Assembly (NCBI GenBank): GCA_039602395.1
Contig: JBCNJP010000025.1
Location: forward strand, 53,542,555 to 53,606,554
Reading direction: 5' to 3'
DNA: 64,000 nt
DNA from: Deinandra increscens subsp. villosa
Taxonomy: Eukaryota; Streptophyta; Magnoliopsida; Asterales; Asteraceae
A program made the position numbers and the translations under genes. Below the pieces are notes generated by a model. It was given only the letters and a program-made list of their open reading frames with translations, was not told the origin of the DNA and ran no database searches. Shown piece after piece: positions 1-10,628 of the stretch. Numbering within the stretch: the stretch's first letter is position 1; every line of letters begins with the position of its first letter.

Positions 1-15
1 ACACATGACAACAAG

Positions 16-1000
16 TTGTTGAAAAGAAATATTGAGATTCATGAGGAAAAGGTGAAGAAAATTACTCAAGAAGTGTATGATGCTCATGATAAGATGAGAC
101 AAGAGAAGTTTTTGTCCAATAGAGCTTCGGAGCAATTGATTGAATCAGAAAAAACATTGGGTGAAGTTCAAAAGAAAATTTCTGATTTAAATGTTGAAGT
201 TTTGGATCTGAAGCGACAATTAAACAATTTGAAGAATTCACATTCTTTCACAAGCTACTTGTGCAAAGATGAAAATTTCAAGAAAGTTTTTGGAAGCGAA
301 GAGTATAATCAAATTCCACATCCGGTTATCTCATCTGATGCTCTGGCTGATATTCATTCTTCTGACATAACTGGAGATTATACTGAATTTGTATCTGAGA
401 AATATGAGAAGAAGGAACCAAAGTTTTCAACCAAACAAGTGGAGACAGATGAGATGATAGGGTCCGAAGAAAATTTGGCTGTTGAGCTTGTTCAAGCTAA
501 TAATTTGAAGGGTATTAAAGCTAAATTTACCGAAGTTGCTCAAGCTGGTTCTTCTAAGTCTCAAGTGGATTTGTCAAAGTTACCCGGTTATAAACGATCC
601 GGTTTGGGTAATAACAATCAGACATTTGAGCAGAAAGACAAGAATAACATGCCAAAGAAGACTCAAAAGGCGAAGAAAGATACAAGTCTTGAACAAATCT
701 ATCATTTGGCACATGTATTCATTTCTACTATCGAGAAAGGATTCGAAGGAACACAAAAGAAGAAAGATTCATCTACAAGTTCTCCGAAAGAATCTTCTTC
801 ATTTGGATCAAATTCCACTCCTCGAAGTCCTACTTCCAAATTGGTACATGCTAACAGGTTTCAAGTTTTTGATGCTTGTCTTGATAGTTATGAATCTGAT
901 GAAAGATGTCATCAATTTCAGGGCAACTCACAATCTAAACGATCATATCGTTTGTGCTATTAGTGTCGCCGAAAGGGACACATGGCATAGGATTGTTTTG
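16..1000 (+). pseudogene. gag: copia-type Gag fragment with coiled coil and CCHC knuckle
   Basis: The open frame covers 16-963 and lacks the Gag N terminus, which lies outside the window. Residues 1-75 are a charged heptad-like coiled coil. A Ser/Thr/Lys-rich stretch follows, and at 955-996 there is a zinc knuckle of spacing C-X2-C-X4-H-X4-C (Cys-Tyr-stop-Cys ... Gly-His ... Cys). The knuckle is interrupted by two TAG codons (961 and about 988), so the frame is dead as it stands. The coiled coil aligns by eye with the one encoded on the minus strand at 6149-5703, sharing motifs such as SFTSYLCK and EVYDAHD. The role would be virus-like particle assembly and RNA packaging in the cytoplasm. Confidence 0.8.
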
Positions 1001-1260
1001 ATATTGCAAAACATTCATTTTCAAACAAATCTGCCACACTTATCGATGAATTAGGCAGAATTTTTGCTGAGTCAACACCCTTCAAATCAAAATCTAAAAC
1101 GACACAACTTTTCAAATTTGATTCAAGTGTTGGTGGTTCATCACGTGATGATGGCTTAGTTAAAAATGAAAACGCAAAAATGCAGTGGCGACCTAAGTTG
1201 GTTACCAATGCTACAACTGATTTTGTAGAAGACACTGGTCGACCAGAAGCTTTGTGCTTC

Positions 1261-3018
1261 GGGTCATTTGCATACTAATTTTTAAACCAGTGTGCAGGTT
1301 TCTTCTAGAAGACCTATTGGTGTTTGTGAAGTTCACGCTTCACGGAGTTACTGATAGTGGAGTCTCCTGCTTAACTTAGATTGAATGATTCATATTTCTA
1401 CCTGAAAGTTTTTCTGAAACCTTAAACTGAAAAGGTATCAGTAACGCTTGGTCAATTTTCTTTCTTTTTGCATTTCGTATGTAGTTTAGGGGAAGAAAAT
1501 TGAAACCCAAAAATAGCGTCTTTGTGTTTTTGTTGGTGTTAAAATGAAAATCCAAAAAATAGAGTTTTCATTTTAAGGGGGAGAAAAATGGAAAAATACA
1601 AAAACATTGAAAAACAGAAAATGAAAAAACATTGAAAAATGAGAAATTGATCCGACATGATTGGGAAATGATGGTACATTGGCTTACGTGTCTGGCTCAT
1701 GGATAAATTAGATGAAAATGCCATAAGATCATTGTTCGATGTACTTGGTAGGCTTGGCATTAAATCAGAAAGTATTCAGATGTGATAAACACATTAAATA
1801 CTAATGCTTGACCAAGTGGACAACATCTTGATGCATATCTCATGATATATCAATAAAAGATATGTGAAAAAGAAAATGAGAAGTCACCGTGTTTACATGT
1901 GTTCATTTTGCAAAGATTTAAACTTGTTTGATTTTCTTTATTTTGTCAAACGATCGGACTTTCTCTGCGTATCGAAAGATCGACCTGATTGTTGTTCGTT
2001 TGATGTTCTGCTTTATTTTCTTTGGTGTTTCATATAACTCATCGGACTTTCTCTGCGTGTACGGGAGTACCGACCTGATTGTTATTGAGTTATACAATTT
2101 CAACTTGTTTTTTTTTTGTTAAATCTGAGGCCTTATCTGCGTATCGAAAGATCGACCTTAAGGTAGACGATTTAACGTTCTTATTTCTTTTTGCATGGAA
2201 CACCGTTGACTAATTCATGAATACAATCATTATGTGATTAAATCACAAATGAAATCACAAAGTGTGATATAAAAGCAAAAACATATCTGAGTATGTATGA
2301 TAGTGTGGGATACACTGGTCAAAGTAAAGTTAATCAATACAATAACATATCCAGATGATATGAGTATGATTGTGCCTGAGTTTAAGATGGACAAATTATA
2401 CCAGTAATCGACAAGACTTGTGTGCTGAAGTAATTGAAATTGAAGTGTAGTTCAGCATGTCATGACCAATATGATCCCAAGTTGTGATCTTTCTCACAAA
2501 AGACAAAAATAGTTTGTAATTCAGTATTTCATTTCTGTATTGCATTTATGGTTTCAAATCTGAAAATTCCAAAAAGATTTTAGGTGTGTTTTACTATAAA
2601 CTTAGAAAAGTTACAAAAAGATTTTCGGTGTGTTTTGACATAAAGTTTCAAAAAGCTAAAAAGATTTTGTTTCTTATATGTTTTCGACCAATCGATACAC
2701 GATACAAAATTTCAAAATTTCTAAACTACATCTTGGATTCTCGAAGAGAAGTTTTGCGCCAAGATTAAATTAATTTTCAAAAAGAAAAGAAAAGCCGCGT
2801 TTCTGTCATCTGAAATTGCAGGTTTCTATGTGAGAAGACTCAAGCATGGTGAAAGGGGAAGTATCTTTCACAAGTGGATCTTGAAGATCAAAGATGATTC
2901 AAGAGTGATCCAGCCATGCAAGTTCTATTTCTGACAAGATTTCAAGTCAAAGATAGGATGCGACAATGTTGAAGATTGACGACTGAAGTTTTGTTAGAAT
3001 ATAGATACACTACACGTT
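1261..3018 (+). other. Non-coding 3' tail of gag-only copia copy A
   Basis: No pol motif is readable in any frame in this 1.75-kb stretch. It is AT-rich and holds three copies of a small hairpin (1968-1982, 2056-2072, 2140-2154). It is homologous, in inverted orientation, to about 3395-4740. For example, the strings at 2330-2360 and 2470-2500 have clear counterparts near 3535-3570 and 3405-3430. Confidence 0.7.
1951..2160 (+). repeat. Three-fold GNRA-hairpin repeat in copia tail (copy A)
   Basis: A signature of about 38 nt (GGACTTTCTCTGCGT ... CGACCTGATTGTT) occurs at 1955-1993 and 2043-2083, with a shorter version at 2128-2160. Each core folds as CG, a bulged T, a 3-4 bp stem, a GNRA loop, the complementary stem, then CG-ACC. 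The cores are at 1968-1982 (stem ATC/GAT, loop GAAA), 2056-2072 (GTAC/GTAC, loop GGGA) and 2140-2154 (ATC/GAT, loop GAAA). Copy B has three counterparts. Confidence 0.7.
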
Positions 3019-3029
3019 AAGGGGGAGTT
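3019..3029 (+). other. Polypurine tract (plus-strand primer)
   Basis: AAGGGGGAGTT lies directly before the TGTTAGAGC start of the LTR, the usual copia arrangement. Confidence 0.8.
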
Positions 3030-3129
3030 TGTTAGAGCATATTCCTATGTTAATGTGTGTCTCGTGTATTGTATCTAATCTAGAGCATTTGTGTGAGTCA
3101 TATAGTCACTGGCCGTACCATAATCACCG

Positions 3130-3164
3130 CCGTACCAGATGGTACGGGCGTACCAGATGGTACG
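3130..3164 (+). promoter_or_regulatory. Tandem palindrome upstream of LTR TATA box
   Basis: CCGTACCAGATGGTACGG (3130-3147) and CGTACCAGATGGTACG (3149-3164) are adjacent perfect inverted repeats with an AGAT centre. A half-site GGCCGTACC lies near 3111. They sit about 35 bp upstream of the TATA box, in the U3 position where enhancers lie. Confidence 0.55.
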
Positions 3165-3195
3165 GGGGTAGTCCGCCGGCCAGTTAGTAAGTGAC

Positions 3196-3203
3196 TATAA
3201 ATA
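3196..3203 (+). promoter_or_regulatory. TATA box of copia LTR
   Basis: TATAAATA stands in the first half of the LTR, followed by a CT-rich leader, as expected for the U3/R boundary. Confidence 0.6.
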
Positions 3204-3718
3204 GTTCATTAGAGAGAGAGCTAGTTAGAGGTTCTGTCATTCTATATCACTCTTAACTGTGTGTGTTGAAGGTGTTTTCTCTCTCTACATTTTATCTCTT
3301 TGTGAATCAATAAAGCGAAGCTTTATTTACATCGTGTTCATCATTGAATTACCGAATCATGCATTAGTAAGATCGTCTCGTGGTTTTATATTTTTTTTAA
3401 ATATCACTATTTGGGATCATATTGGTTATAGCACTCTAAGCTACATTTGAATTTTAACTAATTGAGAAACACAAGTCATGTTGATTGTTGGTATAATTTT
3501 AAGCTCTGGTAAAATCATACTCATAACATCAGGATATGTTATAGTATTATTAAGTTGCTTTGACCAGTGGACCCTACGCTATCAGACATATTCAAATATG
3601 CTTTACATAGTTTTCATGTGATTACACTTGTTGTTTACACAAAGTGTCTTGTATTCATGATATAGTCAACTGTGTTCCATGTAAAAAAGAAATAAGAATG
3701 TTAAATCGTTTACCTTAA

Positions 3719-3920
3719 GGCCGATCTTTCGAAATGCAGATAAGGCATCGGATTTAACAAAATAAGAAAAAACAAGTTGAAGTTGTTCAAACAACAATTC
3801 TCAGGTCGATACTCCCGTATACGCAGAGAGAATCCGATGTTTGAATGAACACCAAAGAAAATAAAGCAGAACATCAAATGAACAACTATCAGGTCGATAC
3901 TCACGTATAGTCCGATCATT
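3719..3920 (-). repeat. Three-fold GNRA-hairpin repeat in copia tail (copy B)
   Basis: Counterparts of the copy A hairpins, read on the minus strand: 3823-3807 (stem ATAC/GTAT, loop GGGA), 3908-3895 (stem ATAC/GTAT, loop GTGA) and a degraded one at 3735-3722 (loop GAAA, one stem mismatch). Relative to copy A's GTAC/GTAC hairpin, both stem sides have changed so that pairing is kept. Confidence 0.65.
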
Positions 3921-4739
3921 TGAGAAATTAAAGAAAATCAAACAAGTTTAAATCTTTCAAAATGAACACATGCTTACACAGTGACTTCTCATTTTCTCTG
4001 TCACACATCTTTAAATATATCATGAAATACGCTTCAAGATGTTGTCCACTAGGTCAGGCAATGCATTTAGTTTATATCACTTATGCATACTTTCTAATTT
4101 TCCGAGCCTACCTAGCACATCGAAAAATGATCTTATGTCTTTTTCGTCTACTTTATCCATGAGTCAGATACGCTAGCCAACGTACCATCATTTATCAATG
4201 ATCAATTTCTCAATTTTTTCTTTTTCTATGTTTTTGTATTTTCCATTTACCTTTTTCTCCCCCTAAAGTTCAACAAACTCTATTTTTGTTTTTTAGCTTT
4301 CTCGACAGAAACACTCTCCTTTTTGCTTTTGCAATTTTCTTCCCCTAAAAATATGTACAACTACCAATGTAAAAATACTTGAAAAAAAAGAAAATTGATC
4401 GACCAACATGGACACCTTCCATGTTTAAGATTTTTAAATTCAATTTGAAAGATCAAATCTTTATAGATTAAGTTAAGCACGATACTCCAATGTCAGCAAC
4501 TTTGCAATCGCCGATAGGTCTTCTTGACTTACCTGCATACACTGGACATTAGTTTTCAAAGTGACCTAAGCCCACAGCTTGAGGTCGTACAGTGTCTTCC
4601 ACAAAATCATTTGTGGCCTTGCTGACCATTTTAGGTCGCCACTACATCTGGGGTATCATAATTTTCAATGAGCCGTCATCAGTTGATGTACCACTCACAC
4701 TTTTAGCAGTTTTAGAAAAATATTTTCTTTGAGATTTAA

Positions 4740-7700
4740 ACTTTATGGGTGTCAAATCATCAAAAATTCTGCCAGATTTACCAATAGATGGTGTCTTAGC
4801 AGTACCACTTGTAAAGATAACATTTTCAGGACAATTGATTTGAATGTTGCCTCTTTTACGACATTGATAACATAGTCGATTTGTCTTTTTCTGCTTTGTT
4901 GAACCTTGAAATTCCTCGCCAATATGATCAGATTCAAAATAATCATAAAAGTCATCATAAGCTTGAAAACGATTATTGTGAACCCAATGTGATGTAGGAC
5001 TTCTAGGAGTAGAATTTGATCCATATGAAGAAAATCCTAGTGCCTTCTGACCAACTCGAGATGAGTTTGATTAGACTTTCTTCTTTTGATGTTTACTCCT
5101 AAACCCTTCATTAGACTTTGAAACAAACTGATCATCATATTCAACAACAAATACTTGTGCAAGCTGATACAATCAATCAATGTTTGTATCCACATATTTA
5201 ACCTTTTCTTCTTCTTCAGAAACACCCTCTTCAGAATTTTTAGCAATAGATTTCTTCTTTATCTATGACTTCTTTTACTTCTTCTTTGTTTCTTTCACCT
5301 TATCCTCTTTCTTCTCAAAACCCAAACCTGTCTGCTTGTAACCAGGTAACTTTGAAAGTTCAACTTGAGAACTAGATTCTCCCTTTTCCATTGTAGCCAC
5401 TCTGGTAAATGAAGCTTTAATTTCCTTCAAATTATTTGTTTTAAGCAGTCTTTATCAAGCTTTTCTTTAGAAGAAAATTTATCAGCTTTCTCAGCAATAT
5501 CTTCATCATATACTCTTTCCTTTTCAAATGATGTTGAAGCTGAGGTAAATTTTGGTGCTTTTCCATCTTCAGTCTTCTTCTCATCAGATGACTTGTCAGC
5601 TTTCTTTGCCTTTTGACTCTTATTCTTTCCAGACTTTGAATCAGTAAATCCAGAATAATCTAAAACTTCATCAGATGGTTTCACCTCAGTGATAGGATCA
5701 CTCTAAATGACAGGATAAGGAACTTGATTAAGTTCACCACTTCCAAAAGCCTTCTTAAACATCTCACCTTTACACAAATAACTTGTGAAGGAATCCGAAT
5801 TCTTAAGATTATTCAATTGCTGCTTGAGATCAAGAACTTCAATCTTGAATTCAGAAATCCTCATTTGAGCCTTAGCTAATTCCTTCTGATAAGCACTAAC
5901 ATTTTCCGAAGTCCGATTTGATATAGACTTTTCTCTTCTCATATGATCATGAGCATCATATACTTCATGAGTGACCTTCTCCCATTTTTCCTTATAAATT
6001 TCAACATTCCTTGTCAGAATCTTATTCTCATCCTTCAGTCGAGTCTTAACATCAAGCAATCTCTTGTGTTCTTCTTGACGACTAATTTCTTTTTCATCAA
6101 GTTCATCAGCAGCGTTTTGAATTGTATCATATTTTTCTTTCAAAATCACACTTTTTGAAAATAATGCATCGAAGTCTTCAGTAACTTCTTACAACTCCTT
6201 CTTGTAATCCTCCATCTCTGCTTTTGCTTGATTACACTCATTCACTAATAGACTCTTTTCTTTCAACAGTTCATTATTAACCTTAGCAATTTCAGCACAT
6301 ATCCTTTTTAAGAACCTCATATTTCTCCTTCCAATTATCACATTCTTCACCAGACTTAGACTTCAGAAATATCAATTCTTGAGTATCTTCTTCCAGCTTC
6401 CTTTTATAAACTTCCAAATCTTTACTTATCATTTTGCATTCATCAACCAATAGACTCTTTTCTTTATCAACTCATGAGTATCTATAGCGCTCTTTGTATA
6501 ATATTCATAGAGTGAATTATAACCACTTGTATCTGAATCAGTATCTGTAACACTGCCATCGACCTGTTGAGTTTTAACAATAAAAGCAGATGAATTACCA
6601 AAATGTTTTCCCCGTTCATAGCCTTCATCGACTTGCCTAACCAGGGCATTTTGATTTGAATTGCTCCTAGAAATCTTGGATGATTGATCGTCGCCACCTT
6701 TTGAATGTTTGCATTCTCTAGCAAAATGACCAAAATTAGAACAATTTTAACATTTGACCTTGGACTTATCCAAACCAATTCTACCATCAGTATTAAGATC
6801 TCTTCTTCCTGTTTTGTTCAAGAACTTCTTTAACCTTCTTGCCAACATTGCATTTTGCCAATTGAGATCCATTTCTTCCAAATTATCCTCATCAATTTGA
6901 TTATAATCTTCTTTAACTAACTCTGCATTGCTTGCCTTTCTAGTATCACACCTTAATATGATGATGTCAAAGTTGATATCAATGCCATATAGTCTTTAGT
7001 TGATTTCATAGAAAGAGCACTTTGACTTGTTTGAATTGGAATATTCACATTACAAACCCTTGAACTAGAACTAGATCCTCCAGAAATGTTATCAGCAATG
7101 AAAGCCCTGTTGTAGAAGATGGAATAAAACTTGATTTTGATTTAGCATTGATAGTTGTAGAATTTTCACCATGATACAATTCCGGATTCTGAATTTGTGC
7201 TGGAATTTTGTTTGTAGTTGACATTTCTAGCTCCCTTTCTTGTAGCTTTCTCATAAACTCATGAAACGACCAAGTTACAAATTCCTTGTCATGTGTAAGA
7301 AGCAACACATAATTTTCCCACTTTGTTGGTAATCCTTCAAGCAAGTTTTCTTTCAACTCATCTCCAGCTTTCTTAATATTCACAAACCCATTTCACTCAT
7401 CAGATGAGCAAACCGTGACATTAAGTCATTAATATTCTCGTCAGGATAATGAGTGAAATTATCAAACTCTTAGTTAAGAACCTTCCTTTTACTCTTTTTA
7501 AATTCAGCGTTACCTTCACTTCTAGATTCTAAAGTATCCCACAACGATTTTGCACTCTTGCACGATTTGAATTGATGTAACAACTCTGTTGGTAATGCTA
7601 GTGTAAGAATACCATATGCTTTCCTTTCTCTTTGAATATTTTTCTTTTCTTCACTATCAAACTCCTTTTGTGCTCTAATGGATGCAGGAAACCATCTTTA
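4740..7700 (-). pseudogene. gag: copia-type Gag (UBN2-like) with two zinc knuckles and long coiled coil
   Basis: Minus-strand fragments follow Gag order. First is a capsid-like part (about 7700-7045) with the LLEGLPTKWENYVLLL and FHEFMRKLQERELE segments typical of copia UBN2 Gag. Next is a zinc knuckle at about 6752-6711 (C-X2-C-X4-H-X4-C, a stop replacing the first X). A long Lys/Glu-rich coiled coil (6480-5703) is followed by a Ser/Lys-rich linker (5684-5427). A second knuckle at 4872-4831 has its His replaced by Asn. Several stops and frame changes break it, so it cannot make a full Gag. The double-knuckle, coiled-coil layout matches copy A. Confidence 0.75.
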
Positions 7701-7789
7701 ATTGCTATTCACAAATCAACATCGGTTGTATCAACATAAGCTTAAAATCTTTTAACCCAATTTTGATAATATTAAAGTTTCAACAATTT

Positions 7790-8395
7790 GGATACGTTCT
7801 GACTCGTACCAATTTCATTTTCGTAATTCAGCATCGCTTGTATCGAACTTTGAATCGCAGAAAAAGCTTGAAAATCATTCATTTTGAAAGTTTTATGATT
7901 CTGAGTCAACGAACCAAGAAAATCACTTGTTCAATGAACCAAGATGTTCCAAAAACGAACTATAATGTCAAACCCTAGTTAACGAACTAAAAAATTCCAA
8001 TGAATGAACTCGAGCAAATGAACAAGAACTGAACGAACTGAGTGTTCAATGAACTAAGAGATCAACAAACTGTCACTCAACGAACTAGACCAACATACTG
8101 AACAACGAACACAAAAAGGAAAAACAAACCAGAAAATTCAACTTGATGAACTAGAATTTCTAACAAACGAACTGGTTGTTCGTTGGTCTCCTGAACGACG
8201 AACCAGATAGAACTCTCTTAAAACTTTAAAAAATGATGAGGGACTGGAAATGGTGAATCTAGGTGTAACGAAAAATTCTGAATAGAATTTGGCACAAAAT
8301 ACTCAAGAATAGGAACAAATTAGAGAGAAAATCACAAGAAAATTCACTAATTTGATAAAAAAAATGACACCAAACAAAATGGATCAGAAACAAAA
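7790..8395 (-). other. 5' leader of gag-only copia copy B
   Basis: This lies between primer site and gag. On the plus strand it shows many irregular copies of GAACGAACT- or GAACTAG-like words (7905-8215), a low-complexity direct repeat. I see no coding domain. Confidence 0.5.
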
Positions 8396-8407
8396 GCTTT
8401 GATACCA
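8396..8407 (-). other. Primer binding site (initiator Met tRNA)
   Basis: On the minus strand this reads TGGTATCAAAGC, one base from the usual TGGTATCAGAGC, directly inside the LTR. Confidence 0.8.
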
Positions 8408-8790
8408 CTTTAAAAGCGTCATAGGAATTGTCTACTTATCAGTATCACAGTATACACTTCAAATCAAGTGAACACAAGATGTAAATAATCGTCCAATTGC
8501 ATTAATCGTATGAGAAACACAAGTACAGGACTTGACACAAAAAGCACACACACAGACTTTCTCTCTGAAAACACAGTACACTCTCTAAATGTTTCACTCA
8601 GTTCGTGATGAAAAATGACCAAGCCACAACATTATATAGTTGCTCCTGATCCAATGAACCAGCACTACCAACGGACCACAAGTTCATTGTTAGTTCACTG
8701 CTTTTTCATTAATCAGTTCATTGGTAGCCAAAATCTCAATACTCTAACTAGTCTAGATACTTCACACACAACACCGAATATGTTCTAACA
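8408..8790 (-). repeat. 5' LTR of gag-only copia copy B
   Basis: On the minus strand it begins TGTTAGAACATATTCGG at 8790 and runs to the primer site. TATATAAT on the minus strand (about 8637-8630) is the likely TATA box. It shares the TGTTAGA(A/G)CATATTC start and an internal ATTTACATC..GTGTTCA segment with copy A's LTR but is otherwise diverged. Confidence 0.75.
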
Positions 8791-9971
8791 ATTTTATATA
8801 ATTGGTTGAAGGCAAATTCTTCTTATGTTCATCCGCTGCTCGAGGGCGCTATGGTGCGCATGGGTATGAGCCGATTGTGGTAGTCTGAGGAGCATGTTCC
8901 AGAAAACAACTGGATTGACGCTGTTGCTCAAGGTATGTGTACTTTTTTAAATGTGATAGGTGCGCGTGTTTTTGCTTAAAGAATAATGTATTTTTTTGTT
9001 GCAGGACCAGTGGTGTTAATGGAATTGCTCTTTCTTTCTATTGCGGAGCAATTAGTCAGGCGAAAGAGGATACTGGCAGAAGGGGAGCTTTCGCTCTTAT
9101 GGCGTACCACAAGTTGCTTCGTTTTCCCACAACTTGATGGTACCTGGGATAACGCCCGTGTCTTAGAGAGGGAAGTTTACCTAAAGCCCGTTTCTTTAGC
9201 GTTTAATTATGTGCGCTGGTATCGTTTATTCTTAGCTTTGTTTCATATTTTTAGGACCCACCCCCCCCCCCCATGCTCACCATTATGGAGTATACTGAAG
9301 AGTTCTTGGGTGTGTACAACCTGCCAGGAGTTTGTTTCCCCGGTGAGGACTACATGGAGGATGTTGGGATTGTCCGCCTTCTGGCAGTGTTATGTCTTGT
9401 TACTGATGAGGAGGAAGAAGTGTTTCCGGTGAACCTCGCACCTCCCGGGGGCCAAAGTTATGGTGGGGGAAAATGTTTTCGCCCCCGTCTAACCGGGGGC
9501 TTCCAAAAAAAGGAAGGGCAAGGAGGTTGGCAAACCTCTTGTCAAGAGGAGGAAGGCCAGTGCTGATATGGGGCGCACTGTTCTGGAGGGACATGCAGGT
9601 ATATATTTTTGCTTATGTATTATACTCCTCATTTGGCTTGTGATTTAGTCTAAAGTTGTTTCTTTTGTAACAGTGGAGAAAGTGGTTGCTACCAAGGCTG
9701 CATCTTCTGTTGAGGCTACTACGACGGCTACCCTGATTTCGGCCATCCCTTTTACAAATGTTATTTCAGCCCAACCTTTACCTCGGCATGGGAAGGTAAG
9801 GTTTTATTTATATGGGGTATTGACTTATCGATGGTGGATTAGGAAGAGATGGCGCGCAAGGCCAACGCGGATGATCTTTTAAGAAAAGAGTGGTGGCACG
9901 GAGGAGGAGCTTATTAGTAAGAATTAGGTCGCGGCCAGGGAAACCCAACTGAAGAAGGTTGCAGATGCTGC

Positions 9972-10409
9972 TAGTAATGCAAACGGGTCCGGATAATAGC
10001 GGGGGGTTCATTATCCGTACCCGCACCCGAACTAAATACAATCCCCATCCCCGCCCCCGCCCCGCCTAATACCCAATGGGTACGGGTAAAAAAACCCGAC
10101 GGGTATGGGGAACCCGATGGGTACCTATTTAGGAAAAAAAAGTCCACTTTTTAAAAAAGTCGGAAAAATATAACCTTAATAAGTCAAACATTCAGGTTTT
10201 ATAATTTAATCCCATAACAATAATAGCAAAAAAGATAATCACCGCGTTCTCAAGTTCATTAAAAAAAAGTAAAAAACAACATTTCTTCTTAATATTATTA
10301 TTTCAAGTTTCAACTTTGATTACTTTAAGTCTATAACTCCTCAACACCTATAAAAATTTAAGGGATCTTATTTTTTTAGTTGTTTTCTATTAAATGACAC
10401 ACACACACA

Positions 10410-10494
<85 letters not shown>

Positions 10495-10628
10495 GGGTTT
10501 TAAACGGGGCGGGTAGTGCCATACCCGTACCCACCCTGTCCCCTCTTTGGGTTTTAAAGATAATACCTGTCCCATTCAGTCCGGGTACCCGTGGGTACCC
10601 ACTTTCGCGGGTAAAATTTGCATCCCTA
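9972..10628. mobile_element. hAT-type MITE
   Basis: It is 657 bp with ends TAGTAATGCAAACGGG and (inverted) TAGGGATGCAAATTTTACCC, rich in GGGTACCCG-type words near both ends, typical of plant non-autonomous hAT elements. The flanking 8-bp duplications are GATGCTGC (9964-9971) and GATGTTGC (10629-10636), 7 of 8 matching. It encodes nothing. Removing it and one duplication restores a continuous Ala/Lys/Glu coiled-coil frame. Confidence 0.8.
10396..10492. repeat. (CA)n-(TA)n compound microsatellite
   Basis: About 58 bp of CA repeats (two interruptions) run straight into about 38 bp of TA repeats inside the hAT MITE. Confidence 0.95.

Larger units (their letters stand above)
1..3388 (+). mobile_element. 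Gag-only Ty1/copia-type element, copy A (5' end outside window)
   Basis: A gag reading frame with a CCHC knuckle (to about 1000) is followed by about 2 kb without any pol domain, then a polypurine tract (3019-3029) and an LTR starting TGTTAGAGC at 3030. The same order and sequence reappear inverted in 3389-8790, so the missing pol belongs to the family and is not a local deletion. This matches the class described as terminal-repeat retrotransposons with a GAG domain, which depend on partners for RT and integrase. The right edge (about 3388) is approximate: LTR sequence passes directly into the truncated tail of copy B with no clear target duplication. Confidence 0.75.
3030..3388 (+). repeat. 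3' LTR of gag-only copia copy A
   Basis: It starts with TGTTAGAGCATATTC directly after a polypurine tract. It contains a TATA box (3196-3203), an upstream palindrome cluster and an AATAAA at about 3309. The segment TTATTTACATC..GTGTTCA near 3325 is shared with the 5' LTR of copy B. The 3' end is not sharply defined because copy B's truncated tail begins at about 3389-3400. Confidence 0.7.
3389..8790 (-). mobile_element. Gag-only Ty1/copia-type element, copy B (3' LTR lost)
   Basis: Read on the minus strand: LTR (8790-8408), initiator-Met primer site (8407-8396), a degenerate gag (about 7700-4740), then the same pol-less tail as copy A down to about 3395, where it stops against copy A's LTR. 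The polypurine tract and 3' LTR are missing. Both copies lack pol at the same position. The two form a tail-to-tail inverted pair over about 8.8 kb. Confidence 0.75.
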
